From contig CM037593.1 in the NCBI GenBank assembly GCA_021018995.1, positions 3,562,088 through 3,626,087 on the forward strand: DNA of 64,000 nt, written 5' to 3'. This stretch comes from Chloranthus sessilifolius (Eukaryota > Streptophyta > Magnoliopsida > Chloranthales > Chloranthaceae). The first letter of the stretch is position 1. Each line of letters starts with the position of its first letter. The notes below the pieces were generated by a model. That model made no database searches. It worked only from the letters and a program-made list of their open reading frames with translations, and was not told where the DNA came from. This document shows positions 12,246-21,925 of the stretch, piece after piece. The translations under genes were made by a program, and so were the position numbers.

Positions 12246-13079
12246 GAGGTTAATTCATTGACACTCTATATTTCAAGATGAAATTGAAAAATGAATTCCG
12301 TCTCAAACAAAAAGGATCCTGGAATCCACTTCATCGATCCAATTGTGCTAAAATCACCAAAGTGTAATGGGTGTAATCATCACAAATCGCAATGCAATGG
12401 ATCTGGTACAAAATGATTCACTTCCTCTACTTCAGCAAAGTTTCACATTTCTCACTTTAGAGGACCTTAGCTGTCATCCAAAACAAATAATATGCTTGCA
12501 TAAAAATCATTTCAATCAAGTTGTGGCTACGATAACCCTAAATTATAATCAAGGGTAATAAAATTTCAAAAAGATGAGTTAGCTGATATTGGCATCTCAA
12601 TACGAAACTTAGATTGGAGGACTGGTTAGCATTGTTTGATTTTTTGGCCTCTTTGGCTTTTTATATGTATTGGCTTATAGCTTACCATCATGGTAGTTAA
12701 GGAGACGCTATAGCGAATGGCGACAGAAAAAAGCCAAAAAAGTGAAAAAGAAAACACTATAGCTATGCAATTGTCTCTATTTACGAAAGGACCTTTTAAG
12801 AACTTTTATAATTATAGAGGGGGAAATTTTGTCATTTAACAAAAAATTTAAGGACTTCTTAGCATTTTTGTGTTATTTTAAGGACACTTTCAAAATAAAA
12901 AATTATAAATGACTTATAAAGCTAAAGATTTTCAATATGCATTTTGTGAGTGTTTCCTACAAACCCTAGAGATGGTCTCTCGCTACGTCCCCCATCGGCT
13001 ACTAGCATGTTTTTCTTTTTATTAGTAATCAGCTATTGGCAATTGACCGTTAGAAAATATGGAGCAATCAATTCTTTTT

Positions 13080-13412
13080 GGGAAAATTTCATATAAACCC
13101 CTGAACTTTCAACTCAATGTCCAAGAGGCATCTGAACTTTACTTTATACAACATAACCCCCCGACGAATACAAACCCCCCATATTAGACCCCTACCGTCA
13201 ACCTCTGTCCCCCTGCTCAACGGAAACTGCTAACGAAGCAGTTAAGGGGCATTATCTGCTTACGTGCCTTGCCAACGTGGCAGTCAGCCATTTATAACTT
13301 GCTGGAGACGCCCCATCTCTCTCTCACGTTCAGAAATTTGGCGCTAAAAGCTTTTCTTTTTCTTCTTCTTCTCCTCTTCTCTTCAGCCGAGCAAAGCTCA
13401 ACACCATCTTCT
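13080..13412. repeat. Left terminal inverted repeat of Pack-MULE
   Basis: Pairs with 15,738-16,058. It contains the phrase gccccatctctctctcacgt, mirrored at the right end. It is slightly longer than its partner because of an extra TCT/CTT-rich run near 13,357-13,383. Confidence 0.88.
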
Positions 13413-13622
13413 TCAACCATCTTCTCCAGGAAATCTCTAAAGGCATCACCGTCGGCAGCTTTTGACAATGCATCATCCGCGATTCGAAGCACGCCAAAGA
13501 TTTTGCGGTTGTTGGAGGAGAAGATGGTACTAGAATGGCTCCTGGACTAGAGAAGCTAAGCATCCTCCCATTCCGGCTAGGCATCCAACTTCCACAAGTT
13601 GGAGACTGTAAAGCAACAGTAG

Positions 13623-15605
13623 AGAGAACGACACATCGTTACATGGAAACCGGAAGAGGGTGATCTGCTTCGCGAGCAGATCGCAGTAATCGGAACCGAT
13701 CGATAACGAGTTTTCTTACCTCTCGATTGCATTCAGTAGTTAGATAGAGTAGAACTTATTAATGAATCAATCAATAATAATAGTAATAGTAAATAATTAT
13801 TTGGATATGGATTTTGTTTTTCTTATATAGATGGACGACGATTGCGGCTAAATTCAAGGATAAAACTAGCAGACAATGCAGGAGAAGGTTGATATAATTA
13901 CTAGTTTACTACTTAGACGGATTAGTAAATGCTCTGTTTTTTATGCTCTTTAATCTGATGATAACATCATTTTGTTATTGCAGATGGTACACTTACTTGA
14001 ATTCAGAATGCATGAAAGGGGGGTGGTCGCCCGAGGAAGACATGATCTTATGTGAGGTACTAATTTTCTGATAATCAGAGGTTTATATATGCATTTGATT
14101 GGGTAAAATGAACATTTTTTTGTGGTTTTCTTATGGGTTTAAATCTTGGTTTTCCGAGATGATGAAATGTGAAAACGAGACTATGTAGGCTTGTTTCAAG
14201 CTTCAACCATGTCTGGAATCCCAAACGTGAACCGAGACAGTTTGTTCATTAATAGGTAGTCTCTGTAATAGCTAAGGAGTTTGAGAGCTACTTTCTGTGT
14301 CTAAGTTTGAATAGGGATGAGTTATCTTTTAATTTGAAATCTGAATATAACATGGTACTTATGCTTTTGTGGATGAGATTTCCTCATTGAGGGTCTAGTT
14401 TAGTCTGTTTTTTTCATTTAATTTGTAGCATATTTTCTTGTTTATTGTCATTATCCTGAGTTTTCTATGGATGTCTATAGTTTTCTGCAGTTTCTATCAC
14501 TGTGTTAACTTTTGGGTCGTTGGGTAAAATGGATTTTTTTATAATCCTACAATAGTATCTCAGTTTATGGAAGTTGTTTAGTGGTTAAAGTATATTCCTT
14601 TTCATTCTAGTATTCTTCACAAAAACAGAGCCACTATTGCAGATTGAAACCTACATCTGAGTTCTGTTGATGCAATAGCATTTTACTTCTATTCAATGTG
14701 GCTGTCTAAATGTCTGAGGCTTTTGTGCAGGCTCAAAAGATTTTTGGTAACAAATAGACTGAAATCGCAAAGGCTGTTTGAGGTAGGTAACTTCCGCTGC
14801 TGAGGTTTGCAGTATTCCTCCGTGCTTTTTATTTTTCTCTTGCCCATAACAAGTAAAATGACAAACTGAAAAAATATCTTTACGTTGGCCTAGTCCAAAG
14901 CAATGTTACCAAGTTTGCTCCGTTTAGATTGTGAACCCGTTCACTAGGGGGAGGATGAGTTTCAAATGAAAATATGATTATATCTAACATCTTGTTAAAT
15001 GAACAAAATCTTCAAGCTTGTTGGTTGGTACTTGGTAGTTCCTTTGAAAATGTTTTAAACCTGGATTCAAAACACCTCAACTGCACATTTCCCTTTGGAT
15101 ATCTTTATTTGTAGCTAACAGAACTTCAGGTGCAACCCACATATGGTTCTTGAAAGATTTGTGGGTTGGAACAAAAATAAGCCCTAGGATTACTTTATTG
15201 CAACCGACAAAACTTCAGGCACTAATCAACCATTGGTGCATTGAAAGATGTGTAAGCTGCAAATAAAATCACCCTTTGCCTTTACATTATATTAAAATCT
15301 CTCATCTGGTTTAGTCAAACAGGACCGGACCAAACTACAAACCGATTTGCAGTTCGTTACTGTTTCTAACAAATTGGCTAATCGAGGTCCAGATAACATT
15401 AGATGATTATCAAATTTATAGACATAATATATACCCTTTTGTATCATAACTTGTATATTTTCTCTGTTAAAACAGAGCAGATAATGCGGTGAAGAACCGC
15501 TTCTCTACCCTTTGCAAGAAACGAGCAAAACAGGAAGCATTATCGAAAGAGAACAACATTGTATGCATCAACCAAAACAACAAGAGAGTTATATTTCAAA
15601 ATTGA
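13623..15605 (+). pseudogene. FLP: Captured FOUR LIPS/MYB124-MYB88-type R2R3-MYB fragment
   Basis: Five exon remnants follow the order of the plant stomatal-lineage MYB family FLP/MYB88, which regulates stomatal divisions. Exon 1 (about 13,623-13,703) reads ERHIVTWKPEEGDLLREQIA. Exon 2 (13,831-13,887) reads WTTIAAKFKDKTSRQCRR. Exon 3 (13,984-14,056) reads WYTYLNSECMKGGWSPEEDM. Exon 4 (14,731-14,782) reads AQKIFGNK, stop, TEIAKAV, stop. Exon 5 (15,476 to about 15,605) reads ADNAVKNRFSTLCKKRAKQE. GT donors and AG acceptors survive around exons 2-5, and codon phase fits (CRR|R-W across the exon 2/3 junction). The DNA-binding repeats are represented but hold in-frame stops, including TGG to TAG at a conserved Trp. 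The C-terminal part of the gene is missing and the right TIR follows. I infer a transduplicate, not the source locus. Confidence 0.88.
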
Positions 15606-15737
15606 TGTTTTACAGTCGGAACATCAAAAACTTGCACCCTTTAAGAAGATCAGGTGCACAAGAAGATTTATTATTTATCCATGCAATTATAGCAGAATCA
15701 ATTCTCCTAAAAATTAATAGAGACCCCAAAACATCTG

Positions 15738-16058
15738 GAGAAGATGGCGTTGAGGTTTGCTCGGCTGAAGGGGAGAGGAGAAGAAGAGCTTTTGGTGCCA
15801 AATTTCTGAACGTGGGAGAGAGATGGGGCGTCTCCCACAAGTTATAAATGGTTGATTGCCACGTTGGCAAGGCCACGTAGGCAGATAGCGCCCCTTAACT
15901 GCTTTGTCAACCGTTTCCGTCGAGGGGGGGACGGAGGTTGGCGGTAGGGGTCTAATTTGGGGGGTTTGTATTCATCGGGGGGTTATGTTGTATTAAGTAA
16001 AGTTCAGGTGCCTCACGGACATTGAGTTGAAAGTTCAGTGATTTATATGAATTTTCTC
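15738..16058. repeat. Right terminal inverted repeat of Pack-MULE
   Basis: Inverted partner of 13,080-13,412, ending at the 9-bp repeat ATTCTTTTT. The open frame running into it from 15,512 is a fusion of MYB exon 5 remnants with TIR sequence. Confidence 0.88.
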
Positions 16059-16899
16059 ATTCTTTTTTGGTGATTCTTCTTTTGGGCTGCATAACTTGGA
16101 ATGTTAGACGCTCTTGAGAACCACGCTTCTACACATGATGCATGGCGTATCTTGTGTGTTAGGTTAAGAGACTTCAGGAGCACAAATATCCGTGTATCTC
16201 AAGATTTGTATGATGCATGGCGCATCCTCTGTGCCAGTTTAGGCATCTAATAACGACCCTACATGAATCGTTTGTGTCCATGATAATCACACTTGTTTGA
16301 ACCCAATATTCATTAGAGAAGTAGAAAATTTGACTGAGCCGATGTATTTATCATCTGCAGACCATTAGAGTAGTAAGAGAGAGAGAGAGAGAGGGATGCT
16401 TGATATTTACTAATATTTGTTCATGTTGCGAATTTGTTGATATTTCATATTTGATAAGTAATAATAGATTCATATTTATTGATATTTTTTAATGCCTACA
16501 ACCTCAACTCCTCAATATTAGAGCGATGCTTAATAGTTGAATTTTTTTTCTTCCTCTATAAAAAATAAAAAAAGAAGACTAATGGATAAAATATATAAAG
16601 AAGTAAAAAATAGTCTTCCGTTAGTAACCTATTGAGTAGCAAGCCTCTTCGCCATGACCTCGCCACACCGCCATGACAACCTTGCTTACCACTGTCATTG
16701 CCCCATCTTTCCTCCTAGACTGGATAACCCATGTATCTTTAATCCTCTAATTTATTAGTAAAATTTACATGTTCAAAAAAAAAATCATGATGAAGGATAT
16801 TCCAAACTCCTCTTTTCTTTATTGCCTATGTTATAAGCTGAGTTAGGTTTTTTATAACGTGATTATTTTAGGCACAAGATCAACATCAAGAATACTAAA

Positions 16900-17602
16900 C
16901 ATGGTTGTCAAGGTCACGCTATAACTTCGTCGTTGCCTCGCCATGGCAAATGGCGATGGGAACGCCATATATAACCAAATAGCCATGATAGCTAAATAAC
17001 GACGCCATAGCGTCGCCACAGCGGAATAGCATTATGGTGTTGCTATGCACGCTATTTAATTTTTTGGATAATAGCATATAATACTTATAAGTTATGAAAT
17101 TTTTATAATATATAAATTACAAAAGTTAACTTAGAAGTTACAAAACCCAACTTATATGTTACAAAATCATAGACTCTCTCTCTCTCATCAAAGCAGCTAC
17201 CAACACCAGTGTCGACGAAATCTTAGTGTCAACAACACTACCGTATGTGTACTTAATATTTCAAATTTTTAATATTCGATATTTGTTAATATTTCATATT
17301 TATTTATTTATACTTACCATGTTGAAAATTTGTTGATGTTACATATTTGATTTGTATTTATTGATATTTTTTTATTCCTAGAATATAAAATTCTCAATAT
17401 TAGAATCAAAGTCTGATCCTTTAGCGGTTGAATTTTTTTCTTCCTATAATTTTTTTCTTATATAAAAAAAATTACTACTAATTAATAGATAAAAAAAATT
17501 AAATTACTATAATAAATAGTCTCGTCATGGCTTCGCTATAGCCACACCATAGCGTAACGAGCCTCTTCGCCATAACCTCACCACACCACCTTAACTACCT
17601 TG
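16900..17602. mobile_element. hAT-type MITE, 703 bp
   Basis: The left tip is CATGGTTGTCAAGGTC; the right tip, in reverse, is CAAGGTAGTTAAGGTGG. The flanks ATACTAAA (16,892-16,899) and ATACTAAC (17,603-17,610) match at 7 of 8 bases, the target size for hAT elements. Subterminal regions are rich in gctat/catggc motifs. No coding capacity is visible. It is a sister of the element ending at 16,684, only about 215 bp away. Confidence 0.72.
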
Positions 17603-17629
17603 ATACTAACTATATTGGAATTATTTTAA

Positions 17630-19220
17630 AGGCTAGAGATCTCTTTAGCCTAATATTTGGAGACCCACCCTAATACAAGTGTGTGCTACCATATAGTTTA
17701 TGACCTTTTTTACCGTAATGTAGGCTATCAAATAGGCTATTTTCGTTCCATTATAGGTTCTTTTATTTACAAGTTTATTTGTTAATTAGTCTAGATTTGA
17801 ATTAGATTAGGACTCTTATTTTTTATCTTTTGCTGAAGTTTTACATTCGCCTTAATGTGGACATGGAGCATTATATGACTGTTGAAATATTTCCAAATTT
17901 GAGAATTTTGTATTCTCTTCTATTTGCAAGTTCTTCGGCTATTTTTGTTATTGCCCTCTCTTATTGACTAGAGAGAATTGATTACAAGTTGCAGTTTTCA
18001 TAATTGGTATTAAAGCAAGTTCCATCATAAAGAAGAGAACCCTGAGTTGAAATTAGCAACTTAAGACTAGATAAATTGGAGCAAGTCAATGGAAAAATCA
18101 AAGGCTAAATTAAATTTGCATGTGCATAGAATGAATCCAGAGAATGAACGTGATGATATAGTGAAATCGACGTAAAGCAAAGGAGGACTTGACGATTTCC
18201 CTATACATAGACATAGGGATTCTGATAGACTTCCATTTGAAGTGGATCAACTTCAAACCATGAGAGAATTCAAGGGCATCACAGGTGCTTTGTATGCCCT
18301 TGAAACCTTCAATTTTCATGCCAATTTTGAAAATGAAGATTCCGTTGAAGTATTCCCAATACCAATGCATATGATGGGCCCATCTTATGACCAAAGCATA
18401 TGATGAGCCCATCAATGAAATCAAAGTCAAGTGGTCATCATGAATTGAATGTGAAAATTTCCTTGGTCCCATTATATAAGAAAATTTCAACCATCACGAG
18501 TGAAGGTTATAAAGATCTATGACACGAAGAAGTCCACCTCCAAGTGCCTAAGCTACTAGAGGAGAAGGAAGAAATTTTCAGCAAATCATAGCCGTCAAAC
18601 TAGGGATACCCAAAATGGAGCACATCAAAATACCTAAATGACGGAAAGGATGGCTCACAAAGGACAATAAATGGATCATGGAACTTGAATTGCAATAGCT
18701 GGTAAAAAATTGTTCAAATGTACATGAAGGTCGACTAATCTAAGTCGAGTCTCTCTCAATCTAAGGGGAGGACTTGGTGGGGGGGTTACGATAAGAAAAA
18801 AGAAGGCTGGAATACAGCCCTCAAGTGGAGGACCCAAACACTGAGTCACATAATCACATCACCACGGGGGGAAAATCTCTTAGGAAAAAAATAAAGGGGA
18901 GAGAGATTTATTTTGTCTATCTTCATCACCTATATGATAGTAGAGTTAGTCTTTCATTTTTCTAAAGCAGACAATTTAAACCTGAATTCAACTTTAAGAG
19001 TCCTAACATTTTGGATTATATATCGTCTAAAATGTAGGAGATGCACCCCATTACAACTTCTTTATGAACTATACACATGTAATCTGTCATATATATATTA
19101 TGACTTCTTTTTTCAGAACCAGACATTTTACGTTCGTTTAGGGAATGTTTCATATGTGGACCTGGAGAATGTATGACTGTCCATTTTTAATTAAAATATT
19201 TCTAGATTTTAATATATTGC
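17630..19220 (+). mobile_element. LTR-retroelement remnant, broken
   Basis: Two similar blocks (about 17,840-17,915 and 19,120-19,210) share tttacattcg/tttacgttcg, gtggac, tggag and atgactgt in the same order, and look like the ends of two old LTRs. Just after the first, TGGTATTAAAGC (from 18,005) resembles the initiator-Met tRNA primer site used by many plant LTR elements. A purine-rich run, aaggggaggac near 18,760-18,770, precedes the second. Between them is about 0.75 kb without a recognised polyprotein domain. It is a degenerate, probably non-autonomous fossil; exact ends are uncertain. Confidence 0.45.
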
Positions 19221-19367
19221 ACACAAGCACATGCACATGCGCACACACATAATTACAGTACAAACTGAGGCATATAATGGCTGGGACCAATTACAATACA
19301 AATTACCCCATAATTTGCCAATACAAATTATCAACCAAGTTATAACATAGATGAATTCTAAACAAAC

Positions 19368-19459
19368 CTGAAAATTGATGATTTCAGAGACCAAGTGCCT
19401 TTCAAACTTCAGTGACAGTTCACATAACTCATATACTTTAACTTGCGGAGGATAAATAC
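19368..19459 (-). CDS. NOL10: NOL10/Enp2-like nucleolar protein, exon (downstream of pair)
   Basis: On the minus strand this 92-bp exon follows a CAG acceptor and ends at CAG|GTTTGT. It starts in phase 1 and, with the preceding exon, continues ASG|IYPPQVKVYELCEL and then SLKFERHLVSEIINFQ. This matches the start of the beta-propeller region of NOL10/Enp2, a nucleolar WD-repeat protein of the early small-subunit processome. The SLKFER block is strongly conserved from yeast to plants and human. There are no stops and the phase matches the exon at 29,132-29,230 across a 9.67-kb intron. The next expected exon (continuing with a DDYSK-type phrase) was not found at lower coordinates in the window. 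The locus could therefore be a real gene with very long introns or a truncated copy. Confidence 0.72.
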
Positions 19460-21554
19460 CTGTATGACCACAGATCCTGATAAGCATAATATTATGTACC
19501 AAAAAAAGAGGGAAAATTTAACTAACTAATTACCCGTTGAAAAAATATTTATCAATTTAACGGAATATGAATATAAGACAGAATCAAAGGTTGGCTATGT
19601 AATGCAGACAAAATATTATAATGCACACAAAAGAAAATAAATCTACACAAAAGAAAAGAATAAAATAGAAAATAACTCCACACTAAACCAGAAAAGGTCT
19701 CATCAAAGATGAATCTTCATTCAAGAAGCAAGAATATTATTGAACTAAAAAATTATTTTCATCTTCTTCATGCATATCATATTATCAGCAAAATTATGAG
19801 AACCTCTAATCTATTTTTAAACTCGCCCATTGACTTTACCAAATCGTCTTACTTCTTTTTCTAGCCAATAACAGAAGCTCTTGATTCAGTAATCAACACA
19901 TCTTCTTTTAATATGGTCCAGTAATCTTTTATAGTGCCTCAAATATCCATAAGCCCTAACACAAACCCTAACAGCAGCATAAATATAAATCCACACGATA
20001 CCTCTACATTCTCCAGAACGCCTAAAGGACTCGAAATTAGGCCTCGTCTTGCCACTGAATTGAGAAAATCTGTTGAAATAATCATTGAAACTTTTGAAGA
20101 AATCTTCAAAACATGCTATAAAGGCACTAAATAAATAACTAAGCACAAAGGTTTGCCTTCTGGATCTACTGCATCATATGGAATAATATGATTCCTGCAC
20201 CCTCATCCAAGAATAGAAAAACATTCAATATGAATCCAAAAAACAAACCAATAGTGCAAACAGAAAGGCCTGATAAGCTAACCTGGGTATTTTGAGATTT
20301 TTTTTAAAAATTCCTACAATCTGTTCTACGAATTTCAAGGAAAATAGGATTTGGAAGAAGCAAATGGAAAGAAATATGTACAACCTGCAATACAGAAGAC
20401 ATACCTCAGCTTCAACAACTGACATGTTGGCATATTTTGCAGCATAAAGGAAGTTAGCACTCCTAATTGGGCAGTCAATGCCATCCTTAATTAATGAAGC
20501 AATTCATTACTTCCCAAAAGCTTGTCGTATCGTAACACATGGTGGAAGCTGTGGAAATTATTCCTCAACAAATGCTTCAAATCATTTTGACCTCCAAATT
20601 GTTGTTACCTAGTTCACTCGGTTTGGATTCGAGTTTGCAGTTCGCCATTGTACAGCGAACCCGGTTCGTTGTAGTAGGATGAGTTTTGCGTATAAAATTA
20701 TTAATTATTTATACTATTTTTAGGATTTATTATACAAAGTTCACAACTGTTTCAAAAAGCTTACTTGAAGACGCATGGTTAAGCAGGCAAAGTGGTAAGC
20801 GTCACGTAAGAGGTTCAAAACCTCTCTTTCCTCTTTTTTAGCAATTTAGAAACTTAAAAATGTACAAAGCATATATCCGGTTCACTGCCTATGGGGAAAC
20901 CGGAGAGATTCAAACCCTGAACCGATTCACATCGAACTGGTTCCTGGTCCAGTACTAGTTTCAGCGCTTGCTCAAAACAATGAAAAACATAAAATCCGCG
21001 TAACCCATTTTGTGAGGCTCTACATCTCATTCCATAGCCAACACACACAATTTTACCCGGACGCAAGTCATAAATCCCATGTAGGGCTACCCTCATTAGC
21101 CTACAAGCAAAATCATTAATGAATTTGATGGCAGCCAATCCTTTAACGGCTTTCAACCCACATGAGACGACAGGGTCATAATACATCCCTCTGCGGCAAG
21201 CTATCAAGAAGGAAATTCCTGTCAGTTTCCTTAACGGTTAGAAAGCGACCACTTGTCATCTTCCATAATGGTTCGGCCAAATCGCTACCTGCCAAACACA
21301 GTAGCAGCTCGTGATCCCCACCACAGTGATATAATTATATGACGGAAGGACAATTATGGCCTCCCCTGATTCAGCAACCAGGAACTAGTAGGACTAGTAG
21401 TTCCCACAACATGGCAAATAGTGCCACAGTTAAGGAATCCAATTCCCAAACCACACGTGCGTTAAAAGCAAGCAATGATACAAGGCCACCTATTCCATTA
21501 ACAAGATATTTCATGTGGAATGAGGAATCATCCCTCCGTTAATGAGGTATCACC
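19460..21554 (-). other. Intron of NOL10-like gene, proximal part
   Basis: This is the acceptor-side part of the long intron between the two NOL10-like exons. It contains one exon-like stretch (annotated at 20,405-20,486), a tRNA-promoter-like segment near 20,784-20,823, and imperfectly inverted ggttcg-rich stretches (about 20,625-20,665 and 20,876-20,955) of the kind seen in old MITEs. Nothing else recognised. Confidence 0.5.
20405..20486 (-). pseudogene. Unidentified exon-like stretch
   Basis: On the minus strand AAG precedes an open stretch reading DGIDCPIRSANFLYAAKYAN then MSVVEAE, ending exactly at a consensus donor GAG|GTATGT. It looks like a conserved coding exon (27 codons, phase 0), but I cannot name the family, and it does not fit NOL10/Enp2. 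It may be a fragment carried in by an element or part of another decayed gene lying within the intron. Confidence 0.35.
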
Positions 21555-21925
21555 TGACGGGGACGTTGACATTGTAGACATCGGATGCGCACCGTTTCGC
21601 ATGTACCGGCATCGGAAGAAGCGGAACGGAAACGGAAACCAGAACCAGATTTAAAGAATCAACGTGCTGGAGCAATGCACAGTCGAGCGACCGACACCTG
21701 GAATCGATCGATCGACTGTGTCCAGTGAGGGATTTCATTCAAGCGACATATATATATATATATAAATCAATCGATCGAGTACCACTTTTGATCGATCGAT
21801 TGAATTGTGACCAGAGACCATATAATTTTATATATATATATATATATAATCGATCGATCGAGGCGTCTCGTCGATCGATCGATTTTTCGCGAACATGAGT
21901 TCCGTCAAAATTTGAAGTTGAGTCG
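21555..21925 (+). repeat. First LTR (partial) of the chromovirus
   Basis: Begins TGACGGGGACGTTGACATTG and matches 26,601-26,935 (TGACGGGGATGCTGACATTG). Both contain runs of the theme atcgatcgatcga and a short TA tract. Confidence 0.8.

Larger units (their letters stand above)
13080..16058. mobile_element. Pack-MULE carrying FOUR LIPS/MYB88 gene fragment
   Basis: Long terminal inverted repeats (about 13,080-13,412 and 15,738-16,058, roughly 320-330 bp) begin GGGAAAATTTCATATAAACC; the other end, read in reverse, begins GAGAAAATTCATATAAATCA. Both sides carry the perfect 9-bp repeat ATTCTTTTT (13,071-13,079 and 16,059-16,067), the target-site size of the Mutator superfamily. No transposase is visible. 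The 2.3-kb interior instead holds five exons of a host MYB gene with their introns, which makes this a Pack-MULE. Introns kept at DNA level show the capture was not through mRNA. The TIRs differ by small indels and substitutions, so the insertion is not very recent. Confidence 0.9.
12689..16684. mobile_element. hAT-type element split by a Pack-MULE
   Basis: The left end CATGGTAGTTAAGG (12,689) and the right end, read in reverse CAAGGTTGTCATGG (to 16,684), match at 10 of 14 positions. The flanks are near-identical 8-bp repeats: CTTACCAT (12,681-12,688) and CTTACCAC (16,685-16,692). The right arm (16,430-16,684) aligns with the right arm of the element at 16,900-17,602; cctcttcgccat and related strings are shared. 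About 1 kb belongs to this element; the rest is the nested Mutator-type element at 13,080-16,058. No transposase is visible, so it is non-autonomous. Confidence 0.65.

Noticed and set aside
15512-15847. 111-codon frame as a separate gene
   Set aside because: It starts out of phase inside MYB exon 5 and then runs through the Pack-MULE TIR.
20784-20823. tRNA gene
   Set aside because: The A-box-like (gcaaagtggtaag) and B-box-like (ggttcaaaacc) motifs are too close together for a tRNA, and no acceptor stem can be formed; at best an old SINE piece.
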